Assembly (NCBI GenBank): GCA_964394335.1
Contig: CAYMVZ010000007.1
Coordinates: 1 to 42,166 of the forward strand
Length of the DNA stretch: 42,166 nt
From: CAJXCL01 sp964394335
Lineage (GTDB): Bacteria; Nitrospinota; Nitrospinia; CAJXCL01
Direction: 5' to 3'
Below are positions 41,539 through 42,166 of this stretch, one piece after another. How positions within the stretch are numbered: the stretch's first letter is position 1; each line of letters starts with the position of its first letter. The translations under genes and the position numbers were made by a program. The notes under the pieces were generated by a model. That model had not been told where the DNA came from, did no database searches, and was given only the letters and a program-made list of their open reading frames with translations.

Positions 41539-41782
41539 AGTAGCCTTTGATCCGGAAGCTGAAAAAGAATTTCTTAAACTACCGAAAAGCGCGCAAAAAC
41601 TTGTTGTAAAGAAAATTCTGGAATTACAAAAGGGCGTCTTCTCAAGTGATAAAGCTTTAAAAGGAAAACATAAGGGGAAATTCAGAAAACGGGCAGGGAA
41701 CTATCGGGTAATTTATTTAAAGGAAAACCGTGTTGTGCTTATCACAATTATTCGGATTGCCCATAGAAAAGAAGCCTATTAG
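41531..41782 (+). CDS. RelE/ParE-family toxin
   Basis: An 83-residue toxin of the RelE/ParE fold: YKVAFDPEAEKEFLKLP, a helix pair, KGKFRKRAGNYRVIYLKENRVVLITIIRIAHRKEAY. The R-x-GNYRVIY and HRKEAY segments carry the basic and aromatic residues used by RelE-type mRNA endonucleases, but the ribosome-dependent activity is not proven by sequence. Confidence 0.88.
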   Translation: MYKVAFDPEAEKEFLKLPKSAQKLVVKKILELQKGVFSSDKALKGKHKGKFRKRAGNYRVIYLKENRVVLITIIRIAHRKEAY

Positions 41783-42166
41783 CTTCTCCATCTCTTAAAA
41801 GTTATAAGGCTGAAAGTTTATTACATGATAGCCCTCCTTTTACTAAAAAAACAAAACGAATATTTCACCGCAAAGACGCAAAGTTTTATAATTTATGGTA
41901 GCTGTTCATGCTACCTTTGTATAGTTAGAGGTATGTAATCGACTTATCTTTTCCCGAGATTGTCTGTACTACAAGTTTGTAAAATCGTGTTTTTTTAGCA
42001 CAATTTCATTTGCTTATCGGAGCGGTAGCTCCTTTGGGTTGCGGCAACTTGCCGCTCTGCGTTAATCCGCGGCTAAAAATTTATATTATGGTTTTTGATA
42101 CTTTTTCTTTTACTTTTTCATGAGAAAACAACCCTGGATACCCCGTGCGGGAGCACGGGGAGGAAA
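41783..42166. other. Terminal non-coding region with repeats
   Basis: No gene is visible. It includes an ACCGCAAAGACGCAAAG-type segment (also near 68-90 in variant form), a small hairpin GGAGC-GGTA-GCTCC near 42019-42032, a GGTTGCGGCAACTTGCCG palindromic core near 42038 that recurs inverted near 15352-15370, and the stem-loop copy D. Confidence 0.55.
42141..42160. repeat. Stem-loop repeat, copy D (window end)
   Basis: CCCCGTGC-GGGA-GCACGGGG is a perfect 8-bp stem. About 40 bases, including ACAACCCTGGATA before and AGGAAA after, match copy B upstream of sppA. It ends six bases before the end of the window. Confidence 0.75.

Overview
The window looks like a contig from an uncultured Gram-negative bacterium of moderate-to-low GC. 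The Gram-negative reading rests on a DUF1207-type outer-membrane protein, a six-domain ribosomal protein S1, an SppA signal peptide peptidase and an MsbA-like exporter. PilZ, HD-GYP, receiver and sigma-54 activator proteins point to an organism with elaborate signalling, of Nitrospirota/Desulfobacterota/candidate-phylum type. I cannot place it more precisely from sequence alone. No rRNA, tRNA, CRISPR array or transposase gene was seen. The first and last bases fall in copies of the same hairpin repeat, so the contig was probably cut at a repeat.

Layout. (1) 1-5163: a methyltransferase, a DUF1207 protein, rtcB, a lone receiver-domain protein and purM. (2) 5283-25953: twenty kilobases of genes all on the minus strand. 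Read in transcription order they are pheA-tyrA (phenylalanine and tyrosine synthesis), rpsA, sppA, then YceD/DUF177-rpmF-plsX-fabH-fabD-fabG-acpP-fabF-rnc (ribosome and fatty-acid synthesis), then a four-gene accessory operon (12617-7249), then a radical SAM enzyme and a DUF5618-like protein. (3) 26145-33640: a GAF/sigma-54 activator, a phosphodiester glycosidase-family protein, a PilZ protein, uvrB and an ABC exporter. (4) 33922-37347: a protoglobin-PsiE fusion, purC and pyrB. (5) 37248-41782: an accessory patch with a truncated HD-GYP gene, an AbiE toxin-antitoxin pair flanked by a 201-bp direct duplication, a broken periplasmic-binding-protein gene, an intact one, and a RHH/RelE toxin-antitoxin pair.

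Most notable system. The four genes at 7249-12617 overlap stop-to-start. They encode an 843-residue ATPase with an N-terminal MORC/MutL-like GHKL module and a C-terminal histidine-kinase-like module, a receiver-domain protein with all canonical phosphorylation residues, an HNH endonuclease and an N6-adenine-type DNA methyltransferase. This reads as a restriction-modification or defence island in which a kinase-receiver phosphorelay may control a nuclease. It lies between rnc and the radical SAM gene and is visibly more AT-rich than the fab genes.

Other points. fabF lacks any ATG/GTG/TTG start for its first 52 codons but has a strong Shine-Dalgarno six bases before a CTG, which gives a 412-residue protein whose active-site Cys falls at 163. 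Intergenic regions are crowded with short palindromic repeats: a REP-like palindrome family with compensatory stem changes, a MITE-like element of about 140 bp in three copies (one with a second repeat nested inside), and a stem-loop family at the window ends and around sppA/rpsA.
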